NCBI GenBank assembly: GCA_040218415.1
Contig: JAVJRN010000079.1
Location: 124,001-188,000, forward strand
DNA: 64,000 nucleotides
DNA from: JAVJRN01 sp040218415
Lineage (GTDB): Bacteria; Bacteroidota; Bacteroidia; Cytophagales; Cyclobacteriaceae
Reading direction: 5' to 3'
Shown here: in pieces, positions 25,895 to 34,665 of the stretch
How positions within the stretch are numbered: the stretch's first letter is position 1
Layout: the number at the start of each line of letters is the position of its first letter
Position numbers and translations under genes: made by a program
The notes under the pieces: model-generated
Database searches by the model: none
Told to the model about the DNA's origin: nothing
The model's input: the letters and a program-made list of their open reading frames with translations, nothing else

Positions 25895-28498
25895 TCAGAA
25901 TAATAGTTCAATGTCATAAATTGCACCAAAACTGGTGTCTTCTGTTTTGTCCAAAAAGATAAAATAAAGGTCGTGCTCTCCCTCAAGGGAAGCAATTTTT
26001 GACTCAAAATAAATACTACCAGAAGAAGTTGGACGTGTATTTAAACGTGCAATTTCAGGTCCATCTTCACTTCCTTTTCTTACACTTACATCACTTCCAG
26101 GTCCTCCCGTTCTCAACTTAAGTCCAACTACATCCGTCATATCAACTCCTTCAAATGCGATCCAAGATTTGTGATAAATATTGTTTACGCGATCCTCCTG
26201 ACCAATAAATTTTCTTATTTCCACATTATTGGATCGATCATTATTTACAGCAATAAGTTTGGCCGGCACCAATCCCAATTCGTTTTGTACCTCAATCGAC
26301 TTCATAATCCCTGCTCCTTTGTCTCTATAAGACGCTTGAAGCAAAATTCTCTTCTCCTTGTCCTCTCTGTTGATCACAAGTTCTCCTCTGAGCGGGTCAT
26401 TTTCTTCAACCAGTGAAAAGATATAGTCAACAATTTTACTTGCGTCGGATTGACTGAGATCAGGATGTGCAGACATAGCATGTTCGCCCCAAACACCTCC
26501 GCCACCGGCAATTATTTTATTGATCAGGTAGCTTCTGTTTTTCGTGGATGCACTATATCGCTGAGCAACCATTGTATAAGAAGGCCCAATTGACATTTCA
26601 TTCAATTTATGACAAGACTTGCAATCTGATGATTCCATAACTTCCAGACCTTTAACATCTGCAGATTGGTGACCCAAAACCTCGGCCTCATCGTACCCTT
26701 CCAATCTTCTAATCTTGAATTCTATGGCTGTACTGTCAAGCCCGGTAATGGCATCTTCTCTATCCGTGACCTTTACTTCATAATTCACGACCCTTCCCGG
26801 ATAATGGTATTTTGTATTGCCCAAAACAGCAATATCGATCTGTGGTGCTTCGTTCCCTACTTCGATCGTATATTGTTCCGTTTTTATATACCCATTTTTA
26901 TCTCGGATAGTAATACGAGGATAATAAATTCCTTCTTTGTCGAAAGTGTAATTAACCTTCGAATCTTTAAACTTTAGACCATCAATTTCCCACAGAAAAG
27001 TAAGGTTATCTTGATCAGGATCAGTAGAATTGGCAGCATCAAAAACTACTTCGAGCGGAGCGGCTCCATTCTGAGAAGAAACAGTCGAATTCAAGACTGG
27101 TGGCCTGTTCCCTTTATAAAAATTAATTTTCGATAATTGAGAATCGATATTTCTCGTAAACCAACCTGTACCATATTCCAAAAGATACAACGTACCATCT
27201 GGACCCATTTCCATATCTATGATAAAGTTAAATTTACTATTGGGCATAATGCGCTGGAAGTCTCGGGGCTGATCGCCCGTAATATCTACACTGAAAATCC
27301 AACCTCGTATCCAGTCATAAACGAATAAACGACCGTCAAAATATTTAGGAAATCTAAACCTACTACCTTCATAAAAATCTGAATAGTAAACAGGTCCAAC
27401 CATAGCGTTACGACCTCCAGAACCAAATTGTGGAAATTCTGTAGATGTTGCATAGGGATAAAAAATATAGGCAGGTCTGGCCGCAGGCAGATTGGTAATT
27501 CCGGTATTATTTATTGAATTATTAATAGGCTTCTCTGGGTCAAAATAATCAGAGGCTTTCCCAGTAGCAAAATCATATTTTCGGTAAGCTTTGTTATCCG
27601 CTACGAACATTGGCCAACCGTAATAACCGGCAGTCTTCGCTATGTTCATTTCATCATGACCTCTTGGGCCTCTTAGTTCACTGTCTTTACCTGCATCAGG
27701 ACCTACATCGCCCCAAACTAGCCAGTTGCGTTTTTGATCTACCGAAATTCTGTAAGGATTCCTGCAACCCATCACAAATATTTCTGGTCTGGTCAGAGGG
27801 TCGTCATCCTCATATAGATTTCCTTCGGGAATGGTATAAGTGCCATCAGGTTGTGGGTCAATTCGCAATATTTTACCCCGTAAGTCATTGGTATTTGAGG
27901 CTGTACCACGCGCATCCCACGGAGACCTTCCTTCTCGTTCATCCATAGGACCATAACCGTTTGAATCAAATGGATTAGTGTCATCCCCCGTTGACAAATA
28001 AAGAAGACCATCAGGACCGAATTGGATCGAGCCGCCGGTATGGCAACATTCTTCCCTTTGGGTAGGCACCACAAGCATGACCTTTTCATTTTTCAGCCCC
28101 GAAAGGGAGAAATCAAATCTTGAAAGATGTTGCTTAGCTTCCTTTCCCGGGTGAGAGTAGTAGAGATAAATCCAATTGTTAAATTTAAAATCAGGATCCA
28201 ATGCCAAGCCCATTAAACCATCTTCCATAGCATAGAAAACAGGCAAGGAGTCTATCAAGGTCAGCTTCTCTGTCTTGGGATCGTAAAGGTTTATTCCTCC
28301 TCGCCGTTCAACAAAGAGCACGCGACCATCTGGCATGACCTCCATTTCGGTAGGCTCATATAGTTGCTTAGCCAAAACCTCTTGTACAAACCTATTTTCT
28401 TCAGGAAAAAGAGACTCATCGGGCACATCAGTTTCCATTGTTGTGGGAGTACATCCTGTCATTAAAATAATGACTCCTAAAGTGAAAAATCTACTCAA
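25895..28498 (-). CDS. Lipoprotein: glucose/sorbosone dehydrogenase-like propeller, PKD, cytochrome c, C-terminal CBM-like
   Basis: An 867-residue multidomain lipoprotein (lipobox MTGC, Cys 16). Residues about 35-455 form a PQQ-type glucose/sorbosone dehydrogenase propeller (MEDGLMGLALDPDFK, CCHTGGSIQFGPDGLLYLS, FVMGCRNPYRISVD, GPRGHDEMN). A PKD domain follows (about 466-550, PLEVVFDAANSTDPDQDN), then a class I cytochrome c with haem motif CKSCH (626-630) and likely axial Met 675, and a beta-rich C-terminal region (about 725-867) resembling CBM6-type modules. It probably oxidises a sugar in the periplasm and passes electrons to its own haem. No enzyme assay can be inferred from motifs alone. 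Confidence 0.9.
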   Translation of the reverse strand: MSRFFTLGVIILMTGCTPTTMETDVPDESLFPEENRFVQEVLAKQLYEPTEMEVMPDGRVLFVERRGGINLYDPKTEKLTLIDSLPVFYAMEDGLMGLALDPDFKFNNWIYLYYSHPGKEAKQHLSRFDFSLSGLKNEKVMLVVPTQREECCHTGGSIQFGPDGLLYLSTGDDTNPFDSNGYGPMDEREGRSPWDARGTASNTNDLRGKILRIDPQPDGTYTIPEGNLYEDDDPLTRPEIFVMGCRNPYRISVDQKRNWLVWGDVGPDAGKDSELRGPRGHDEMNIAKTAGYYGWPMFVADNKAYRKYDFATGKASDYFDPEKPINNSINNTGITNLPAARPAYIFYPYATSTEFPQFGSGGRNAMVGPVYYSDFYEGSRFRFPKYFDGRLFVYDWIRGWIFSVDITGDQPRDFQRIMPNSKFNFIIDMEMGPDGTLYLLEYGTGWFTRNIDSQLSKINFYKGNRPPVLNSTVSSQNGAAPLEVVFDAANSTDPDQDNLTFLWEIDGLKFKDSKVNYTFDKEGIYYPRITIRDKNGYIKTEQYTIEVGNEAPQIDIAVLGNTKYHYPGRVVNYEVKVTDREDAITGLDSTAIEFKIRRLEGYDEAEVLGHQSADVKGLEVMESSDCKSCHKLNEMSIGPSYTMVAQRYSASTKNRSYLINKIIAGGGGVWGEHAMSAHPDLSQSDASKIVDYIFSLVEENDPLRGELVINREDKEKRILLQASYRDKGAGIMKSIEVQNELGLVPAKLIAVNNDRSNNVEIRKFIGQEDRVNNIYHKSWIAFEGVDMTDVVGLKLRTGGPGSDVSVRKGSEDGPEIARLNTRPTSSGSIYFESKIASLEGEHDLYFIFLDKTEDTSFGAIYDIELLF

Positions 28499-31400
28499 AG
28501 TTCTTTGATTTTAATATTCCTAAACCATACTTTATCTCCATAATCCTGCAGAGCAATATGACCCTTCTTAGCTGTACCAAAGCCCTCCATTTCTGAAAAT
28601 TTGCTTTTCGCGATCATTTCCTTCCATTGATCGTTATGCATTTCATATTCCACAACCTTATAGCCATTGAGCCACTGCTCCACTTTTCCATTATTCATGA
28701 TCAATCGTACTCTGTTCCACTCTCCTGCAGGATTAACTGTTACAAATTTACTTTCGATCATATCATACAAGTCACCGGCTCGGTGCTTATATATCTGACC
28801 GTCAGGATGACGGATATTATCCAAAACTTGCATTTCTGGTCCTGTTTCCCACACATAATTGTAATCATCACTCTCAATTACATTATAGATAATTCCGCTA
28901 TTGCCACCCTTCTCTATCTTCCAATCAAGATTTAATTCATAGTTTTCATATTCCTTATCAGTGATGATAATATCTCCACCATCCTTAGCTTGCCATCCTT
29001 GGCCATTTCCTTTACCTAAGAAATGTAATGTCCCATTTTTTGCTGTCCATTTTTTACCAAGAGTATTGGATTTGAAATTTCTTATCCCGTTGGTGGTTGT
29101 TCCATCAAAAAGCAGTTTCCAACCCTCTTTCTTTTCTGAAGAAGTCAATTGATTATGAGCCGTTTTATAATCATTGGTAAACCCATAATCGTCTTTTGGA
29201 ATACTGGTAAGCGTGTACCATGATTCTGTCGTCCAAAGTTCACGATCGTTGGTGCTCACAAAAGGTCTTTTAATTCTAAAATAAACCAGATGTTTTTCCT
29301 TGAGCCCATCCAATTCGAAAAATACTTTCTTTCTATCTTCTGAAAGGTAAAACGCTTTTGGTGTGAGCTCCGTAACGCCAAGTTTTGGTCCTCCATATTG
29401 TGGCGTGGGTTCAAAATAGAATCGTTCGATGTAGAAGTCTTCTGCTGAAATATTTTGTCCTTCTTTGATCGGTTCGGTAAACTCAATTTCAAAACCATTC
29501 GTTTTGGCTTTTACGCTGAGCATTTCAAATGCTGGTGTTCCATTATAAGCCAGTCGTTGTAATCCATAATTAAGTTTGCCTGTTTGCCCCCAGTTACCTG
29601 AAACACCAATTCCACCAGCTAACAGTGAGCCATCAGGAGCCCAAGCCAGCCTGTTTACACCTGCTTCAATTCCTTGAGAAAATCTAAAAACAGCCCCTTG
29701 ATACAAACCATTTACTTTTTCTACGAATACGCGTTTAATGCCTCCATGAGTCACCTCACAATGAATCATCTGTCCTTTATAAGGGCCAAGATCTAAAGCC
29801 AAAGGAGTACTTGGTGAATTGCCAATTTCATCTTGAGGTAACCAAACCACTGGCTCGTCTTGTATTTTATCTTTTACCTCCTCAGGGTTAACCGATCGGG
29901 AGCCAAACCATGCGCCTTCTCTTACATGATTGACCTTGGAAGCGGGCAACCAATCGCCCTGATTATCACAAACGAATATTTCGCCATCCACGCCTATACC
30001 AATTCCATTGGGAGTTCTAAGGCCAGATGCGATGAACTGTACTTCGCCAGTTGCTTCGCTAATCTTAATGATTTTTCCTCTATCAGGAATTTGAGGGTCG
30101 GCGGAGGCACCTCCGGGAAGAATTGCAGTAGCCAAAGCACCGTAGAAAAAACCTTCTTTATAAACCAGCCCAAAGGCGAATTCATGAAAATTTGCCGAAA
30201 CTTTCCAATCGTCACTTATCGTTCGATACTCATCGATGATCCCATCTTTATCATTATCGATCAGTTTGGTGAGTTCCTGTTTTTGTAATACATAGATCTC
30301 GCCATCAACTACTTTGATGCCAAGAGGCTCAGCCAATCCCGACGCGATCATTTCCACCTTAATTTCTTCAGGGTTTTGTGATCGGAAATTGGAAATTTTA
30401 TAAACCGGACCTAAAGAATCCCAAGTGCAAACCACCATTTCATCTTCAGATAAGAAATCGATACCGCCTACTCTAGGCCTGAAACCTTCAGGTCTTGCCT
30501 GTGAAATATCAAACGATGGATGTACGCCTGCCAACCATATTTTATCTCCTGGAATCGCTTTAACAAGCTTGCCTTCAGGTACATAATCTATTGTTTCCAA
30601 ATAATCTTCAGCAGATGTTTCCATCATGCTTTCAGGAATAACTTCAAATTTTCCCGCTTTGATGTTAAACCATTGCAATGATATAGCCGCACCTCCACCA
30701 CTCTGGAAGTAAAATATTTCGATGGGGTGAAGTCCTTCCTTTAACCAGACTTCTCCATCCTTTGGATCAGGTCCATGAAAACCCCAATTATCGATAATCT
30801 CATTTCCTGATAAGAACATTCTGGCACCATCATCACTTACAAGTCTTAAACTATAACTACCGGCTTTTTCTATTTTAAGGTTAGTCTTAAATCTGACTGC
30901 AAATCGCGACTCAAAGTCACCAAAATCTTTCCTAGATCTTACATGAAGCTTGGAAACTCTTGCGGCAGCAATTGGGCTGGTTTCTCGCATTACATCCAAG
31001 TTGGGCTGATCTCCACTGAAAAGATACAAATAGGCGTTAATCCCATTTCCAACTTTCGAAGCAGTAAGGTCATCTTCAAATCTGATAGGGACGGTCTTTT
31101 CTCCCAAATGCCAAGCCGAAGCATCGGAACCAATATCGGCATTGTCCAAACCGAGAATATATTTGACCATTTCGGCCAAGTCATCATCCGACAGGTTGGG
31201 ATGAGCAGTCATCAGGGCATTGCCCCAAACACCACGTCCTCCATTTTTAATCTTTCCTGAAAGCATTTTTATGGTAGCGTCAGAGTCGTTGTACTTACGT
31301 GCGATGGCGATGTAAGGTGGGCCAACTGTCCAAACTTCCTCATTATGACATGAATGACAGTCACTTCTTTCGATAAGCGCCGCTCCCAATGCTACTTCCT

Positions 31401-32154
31401 CGCTTTCAACATTTTTTTCTCCTCCACCTTGTTCCAACTTATCAAAACCTTGATGAAAATAGGCTTTGAGCACTACAGGCTTTTTATTGTCCAGCAATTG
31501 TAAACCTGTCACAGTCATAACCGATCCTAATGCGTATTTGACGATCTCTTTGGAAGTAGTTTGGAAAGTTCCAGTAGAAGAAAGGTCGCGTTCATTCGTA
31601 AGGGAAGAAATTTGTGTAACAAATCCCACTTGAACATCCTCTGGCGCATTCATTTTAAAAGTCCTAGATAATCCAGACTGTCTGCCACGTTTTATCGCTT
31701 CAGGAGTTTCTGATATTTCCACTAACTGCCCTGAGCTAGTTTTTAACTCGTATTGAAATGACACTTGTCCATCCACAAACTTATGTCCTCGGTACTGCAC
31801 TTCAGGCACAGTCCTTTTCCCGTTTTCGATAATGAACCATCGCATAGAACCAGGCTCATCAGTCATGTAAGCATATCCTTCACTTGTCGGTTGTGGGCCA
31901 TGTACCGTGGTATAAACTGCCCCGTCGAAGTTTACGCCACCTTTCCATGCTTTATAAAGGTTAGCTGTTTTCGCATCGTACGACACCCACATATCTTTAC
32001 TCAATGCCGCAGTAACCATTCGAGCCTGCTCGTCAAGTACGGATCTAAAAACCCAGTTATCTCTTGGCCTTTCATAAGTGTTCTCGCTTTCTGAGCACGA
32101 AGAGAAAATGGCAAATATTAATAATATAGTGATGGATTTGTGGAGTATGTTCAT
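28495..32154 (-). CDS. Giant lipoprotein: cytochrome c, PA14, dehydrogenase-like propeller, 3-keto-disaccharide hydrolase (DUF1080)
   Basis: A 1219-residue lipoprotein (lipobox FSSC, Cys 20). After about 230 residues of unassigned beta-rich sequence comes a cytochrome c with CHSCH (266-270) and probable axial Met 315. A PA14-type sugar-binding domain follows (about 365-500, SYSLRLVSDDGARMFLSG), then a propeller like those of membrane-bound dehydrogenases (about 530-870, PLGIKVVDGEIYVLQ, GLRTPNGIGIGVDGEIFV). The last 200 residues are a DUF1080 domain (EGWKLLFDG), now linked to 3-keto-disaccharide hydrolysis. Oxidation, binding and cleavage modules in one chain suggest substrate channelling. 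ATGA coupling joins it to the 867-aa lipoprotein gene. Confidence 0.88.
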   Translation of the reverse strand: MNILHKSITILLIFAIFSSCSESENTYERPRDNWVFRSVLDEQARMVTAALSKDMWVSYDAKTANLYKAWKGGVNFDGAVYTTVHGPQPTSEGYAYMTDEPGSMRWFIIENGKRTVPEVQYRGHKFVDGQVSFQYELKTSSGQLVEISETPEAIKRGRQSGLSRTFKMNAPEDVQVGFVTQISSLTNERDLSSTGTFQTTSKEIVKYALGSVMTVTGLQLLDNKKPVVLKAYFHQGFDKLEQGGGEKNVESEEVALGAALIERSDCHSCHNEEVWTVGPPYIAIARKYNDSDATIKMLSGKIKNGGRGVWGNALMTAHPNLSDDDLAEMVKYILGLDNADIGSDASAWHLGEKTVPIRFEDDLTASKVGNGINAYLYLFSGDQPNLDVMRETSPIAAARVSKLHVRSRKDFGDFESRFAVRFKTNLKIEKAGSYSLRLVSDDGARMFLSGNEIIDNWGFHGPDPKDGEVWLKEGLHPIEIFYFQSGGGAAISLQWFNIKAGKFEVIPESMMETSAEDYLETIDYVPEGKLVKAIPGDKIWLAGVHPSFDISQARPEGFRPRVGGIDFLSEDEMVVCTWDSLGPVYKISNFRSQNPEEIKVEMIASGLAEPLGIKVVDGEIYVLQKQELTKLIDNDKDGIIDEYRTISDDWKVSANFHEFAFGLVYKEGFFYGALATAILPGGASADPQIPDRGKIIKISEATGEVQFIASGLRTPNGIGIGVDGEIFVCDNQGDWLPASKVNHVREGAWFGSRSVNPEEVKDKIQDEPVVWLPQDEIGNSPSTPLALDLGPYKGQMIHCEVTHGGIKRVFVEKVNGLYQGAVFRFSQGIEAGVNRLAWAPDGSLLAGGIGVSGNWGQTGKLNYGLQRLAYNGTPAFEMLSVKAKTNGFEIEFTEPIKEGQNISAEDFYIERFYFEPTPQYGGPKLGVTELTPKAFYLSEDRKKVFFELDGLKEKHLVYFRIKRPFVSTNDRELWTTESWYTLTSIPKDDYGFTNDYKTAHNQLTSSEKKEGWKLLFDGTTTNGIRNFKSNTLGKKWTAKNGTLHFLGKGNGQGWQAKDGGDIIITDKEYENYELNLDWKIEKGGNSGIIYNVIESDDYNYVWETGPEMQVLDNIRHPDGQIYKHRAGDLYDMIESKFVTVNPAGEWNRVRLIMNNGKVEQWLNGYKVVEYEMHNDQWKEMIAKSKFSEMEGFGTAKKGHIALQDYGDKVWFRNIKIKEL

Positions 32155-32157
32155 GTC

Positions 32158-33210
32158 TTAAATGCCTAAAATTTTTCTATTTGTCTGATCGTCGACTTTA
32201 GCTCCAGCAAAGTCATCAAAGGCCTTTTCAGTAACTTCAATAATGTGGCTTTGAATAAAAGGAGCACCTTCTTCTGCGCCCTGCTGTGGAGATTTAATGC
32301 AACACTCCCATTCAAGAACTGCCCATCCGTCAAAGCCGTATTGACTCAGTTTGGAAAATATTCCACGAAAATCGACTTGACCGTCACCCAGTGATCTAAA
32401 CCTTCCAGGCCGATCAACCCATCCTTGATAACCGCCATATACACCCGCCTTTCCTGTTGGGTTGAATTCTGCATCTTTGACATGGAACATTTTTATTCTG
32501 TCGTGATAAAAATCAACAAACTGGAGGTAATCGAGTTGTTGAAGTAAAAAGTGGCTTGGGTCATACAAAATATTGGCCGCCTCGTGATCGTTTACTGCTT
32601 TCAAAAACATCTCAAAAGTGATCCCATCATGAAGATCTTCCCCCGGATGTAGCTCATAACATACTTTTACGCCATGGTCTGAAGCATGATTCAAAATAGG
32701 TAACCAACGCTTGCCAAGTTCCGAAAAACCCGTTTCAACCAAACCGGCTGGGCGTTGTGGCCAAGGATAAATGGTATGCCAGAGCAAAGCACCAGAAAAG
32801 CTCGCCATTACCTCAATATTCATGAACTTACTCGCCGAGATACAGCTTTTCACTTGGTTAACCGCCCACGCTGTTCTTCCTGCTGGGTTTCCTTTCAACT
32901 TTTCAGGAGCGAATGCATCGAACATGGTATCGTAGGCTGGATTTACCGCAACAAGTTGTCCTTGCAAATGCGTAGACAGTTCTGAAATTTCAAGCCCAGC
33001 CTCGTTGACTATTCCTTTGATTTCCTGCGCATAGGTTTTGCTAGAGCCTGCTTTTTCAATATCTATTAATCGTGTATCCCAAGAAGGAATTTGTACGGCC
33101 TTGTAACCCAGTGACTTGGCCCAGTCACACAAGTTTTTGAGATTATTAAATGGCGCTTTATCATCAACAAATTGCGCTAAAAATATTGCTGGTCCTTTTA
33201 TTGTTTTCAT
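32158..33210 (-). CDS. Sugar phosphate isomerase/epimerase (cytoplasmic TIM barrel)
   Basis: A 350-residue xylose-isomerase-like barrel with no signal peptide, hence cytoplasmic. Metal-site segments are VCYELHPGEDLHDG, LYDPSHFLLQQLDY, MFHVKDAEF and WAVLEWECCIK, with GRFRSLGDGQVDFRGI between. It is larger than the exported 288-aa relative in the same operon and not closely similar, so the two probably act on different compounds. Its start lies 133 bp after the Gfo/Idh/MocA gene, with two hairpins in the gap, and only 3 bp separate its stop from the downstream lipoprotein start. Confidence 0.92.
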   Translation of the reverse strand: MKTIKGPAIFLAQFVDDKAPFNNLKNLCDWAKSLGYKAVQIPSWDTRLIDIEKAGSSKTYAQEIKGIVNEAGLEISELSTHLQGQLVAVNPAYDTMFDAFAPEKLKGNPAGRTAWAVNQVKSCISASKFMNIEVMASFSGALLWHTIYPWPQRPAGLVETGFSELGKRWLPILNHASDHGVKVCYELHPGEDLHDGITFEMFLKAVNDHEAANILYDPSHFLLQQLDYLQFVDFYHDRIKMFHVKDAEFNPTGKAGVYGGYQGWVDRPGRFRSLGDGQVDFRGIFSKLSQYGFDGWAVLEWECCIKSPQQGAEEGAPFIQSHIIEVTEKAFDDFAGAKVDDQTNRKILGI

Positions 33211-33225
33211 ACTTCAACTTACCTT

Positions 33226-33245
33226 TTGAAGGATTACTCCTTCAA
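33226..33245 (-). other. Perfect hairpin between oxidoreductase and isomerase genes
   Basis: TTGAAGGA and TCCTTCAA pair around a 4-nt loop, 16 bp before the isomerase start on the minus strand. There is no T-tract, so it is not a classical terminator; it could stabilise a processed end or affect expression of the genes downstream. Confidence 0.4.
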
Positions 33246-33296
33246 TCATTTCTTATTACTTCTTTACAATTATTGCCTTCAAGCGAGCAACTTTTT

Positions 33297-33315
33297 TTGG
33301 TTATCATCTAACCAA
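33297..33315 (-). other. Second hairpin in the same gap
   Basis: TTGGTTA and TAACCAA pair across a 5-nt loop, about 30 bp after the oxidoreductase stop. On the minus strand it is followed by A residues, not T, so intrinsic termination is unlikely in that direction. Confidence 0.3.
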
Positions 33316-33343
33316 GTCCTTTTTTACAATCAAGGGATTTTGA

Positions 33344-34480
33344 TTACATATCAATCCAAACTTGATCTTTTTTGGCGGATGCCAGTACTGCTTCAATAAA
33401 CTTCATGCCGCGAACTCCATCTTTTACTGTAGGATAAGCTCCTTCCCTCACGCTCTGACCCAATATGGCCTTGGCTGTGCCTGAGTAAATATTTCCCATA
33501 GCGTCAAATAGTCCTTCGGGATGACCTGGCGCTATTTTGGTGCTCTCCATTGAAAAGTCAGAATTGTAAGGATTTCCTGGTTTTAGAATTCTGCGTGGCT
33601 CATCTTGAATCAAATGCGTTAAGCAAGTTGGGTTTTCCTGCTCCCATTTCAAGCCGCCCTTTTTCCCATATACAGCAATGGTCAGATTATTTTCTTCCGA
33701 TGTAGCTATTTGGCTCGCTCTTATTACTCCTTTTACCCCATTACCAAATCGAATAAGTGCTGTGCCGTCTACATCCAATGGGTTATCATCGTACATCGTG
33801 TCGAGATCGGCCAATACTTTGCTTACTTCCATACCCGTGGTGTACTCGATCATATTGAAGGCATGCACCCCGATATCGCCCATGCAGCAGCTTTGTCCTG
33901 ACTTAGCTGGGTCAAGGCGCCAAACCTGTGCGCGCTTTTCCTTGTCATGTATAAAAGGATTGATCCAACCTTGATAATACTGGGCGTCCACTTTGTGTAC
34001 TTCTCCAATTACTCCAGCAGCTATCATTTCTCTCATCTGACGCACCATTGGGTAACCAGTATAAGTATGGGTCAGACAAAATACGACCTTATTTTTCTCT
34101 ACCAGTTGCTCCAGTTCGATGGCTTCTTTGGCCGTAATGGTCATGGGTTTTTCACAAATCACATGAAAGCCTGCCTCGATTAAAGTTTTCGACATACTGA
34201 AATGCAAAAAGTTGGGCGTGAGCACGGATATAACTTCAATTCTTTCTTCTTCAGGAAGTGCATGCTCCTTTTCGATCAGCTCGGCAATGTCGTGATAAGT
34301 TCGCGCTGGATCGAGCTCTAACTTATTTGCAAATGCCACGCTTTCGTTATAATCACTATCAAAAACTCCACCAACCAGTGTATACTGCTCGCCCATGTAG
34401 GCGGCTATTCTATGTACGATACCGATGAACGAGCTCGATCCTCCGCCTATAAGTCCAAGTCTGATTTTTCTACTACTCAT
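33344..34480 (-). CDS. Gfo/Idh/MocA-family oxidoreductase
   Basis: A 378-residue NAD(P)-dependent sugar oxidoreductase with no signal peptide, so cytoplasmic. The N-terminal Rossmann fold begins LGLIGGGSSSFIGIVHRIAA, the conserved EKP motif is in VICEKPMTITAKEA, and the catalytic His segment is GDIGVHAFNMIEYTTG. The C-terminal alpha/beta domain follows. Family members oxidise or reduce sugar hydroxyls at C1, C3 or C4, and several oxidise glycosides at C3. It is the first gene of the leftward operon, divergent from the MFS transporter, with a promoter element at 34516-34523 and operator-like sites around it. Confidence 0.94.
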   Translation of the reverse strand: MSSRKIRLGLIGGGSSSFIGIVHRIAAYMGEQYTLVGGVFDSDYNESVAFANKLELDPARTYHDIAELIEKEHALPEEERIEVISVLTPNFLHFSMSKTLIEAGFHVICEKPMTITAKEAIELEQLVEKNKVVFCLTHTYTGYPMVRQMREMIAAGVIGEVHKVDAQYYQGWINPFIHDKEKRAQVWRLDPAKSGQSCCMGDIGVHAFNMIEYTTGMEVSKVLADLDTMYDDNPLDVDGTALIRFGNGVKGVIRASQIATSEENNLTIAVYGKKGGLKWEQENPTCLTHLIQDEPRRILKPGNPYNSDFSMESTKIAPGHPEGLFDAMGNIYSGTAKAILGQSVREGAYPTVKDGVRGMKFIEAVLASAKKDQVWIDM

Positions 34481-34498
34481 GGTTCTGGTTAGTTAGTT

Positions 34499-34512
34499 TG
34501 CAAATGATTGAA
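34499..34512. promoter_or_regulatory. Degenerate LacI-type operator (site 1)
   Basis: TGCAAATGATTGAA differs from the better site 60 bp away at two positions (third-from-centre T for C and final C to A). It covers the transcription start predicted for the oxidoreductase gene, where a repressor would block initiation. Confidence 0.4.
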
Positions 34513-34515
34513 TTT

Positions 34516-34523
34516 GAAAACTA
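34516..34523 (-). promoter_or_regulatory. Candidate -7 element for the oxidoreductase operon
   Basis: The minus strand reads TAGTTTTC, one mismatch from TAnnTTTG, with an ATTG 20 bp upstream as a possible -33 element. The predicted start site (about 34509) falls inside operator-like site 1. Confidence 0.4.
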
Positions 34524-34558
34524 TCAATAATGCTACTCAATAACAATTGTACTTTTTA

Positions 34559-34572
34559 TGCAAACGATTGCA
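34559..34572. promoter_or_regulatory. LacI/GalR-type operator (site 2, best match)
   Basis: TGCAAACGATTGCA is a 14-bp inverted repeat with perfect TGCAA/TTGCA arms around a central CG, the classical layout of LacI/GalR-family operators. A shorter related element, GCAAGATTGC, lies at 34587-34596. No LacI-family gene is in this window, so the regulator would be encoded elsewhere. Confidence 0.6.
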
Positions 34573-34613
34573 TTTGTGATGAAAATGCAAGATTGCTTTT
34601 TACACCTTTGAAA

Positions 34614-34629
34614 ATCAATCGCATTTGAT
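34614..34629. promoter_or_regulatory. Third operator-like inverted repeat
   Basis: ATCAA and TTGAT are perfect arms around TCGCAT, centred 56 bp from site 2 and 37 bp before the MFS gene start. It shares CAATCG and CATTTG words with the other sites. Confidence 0.4.
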
Positions 34630-34665
34630 TTATTTACCAATTCAATTTTTTAAATATAACCTATC

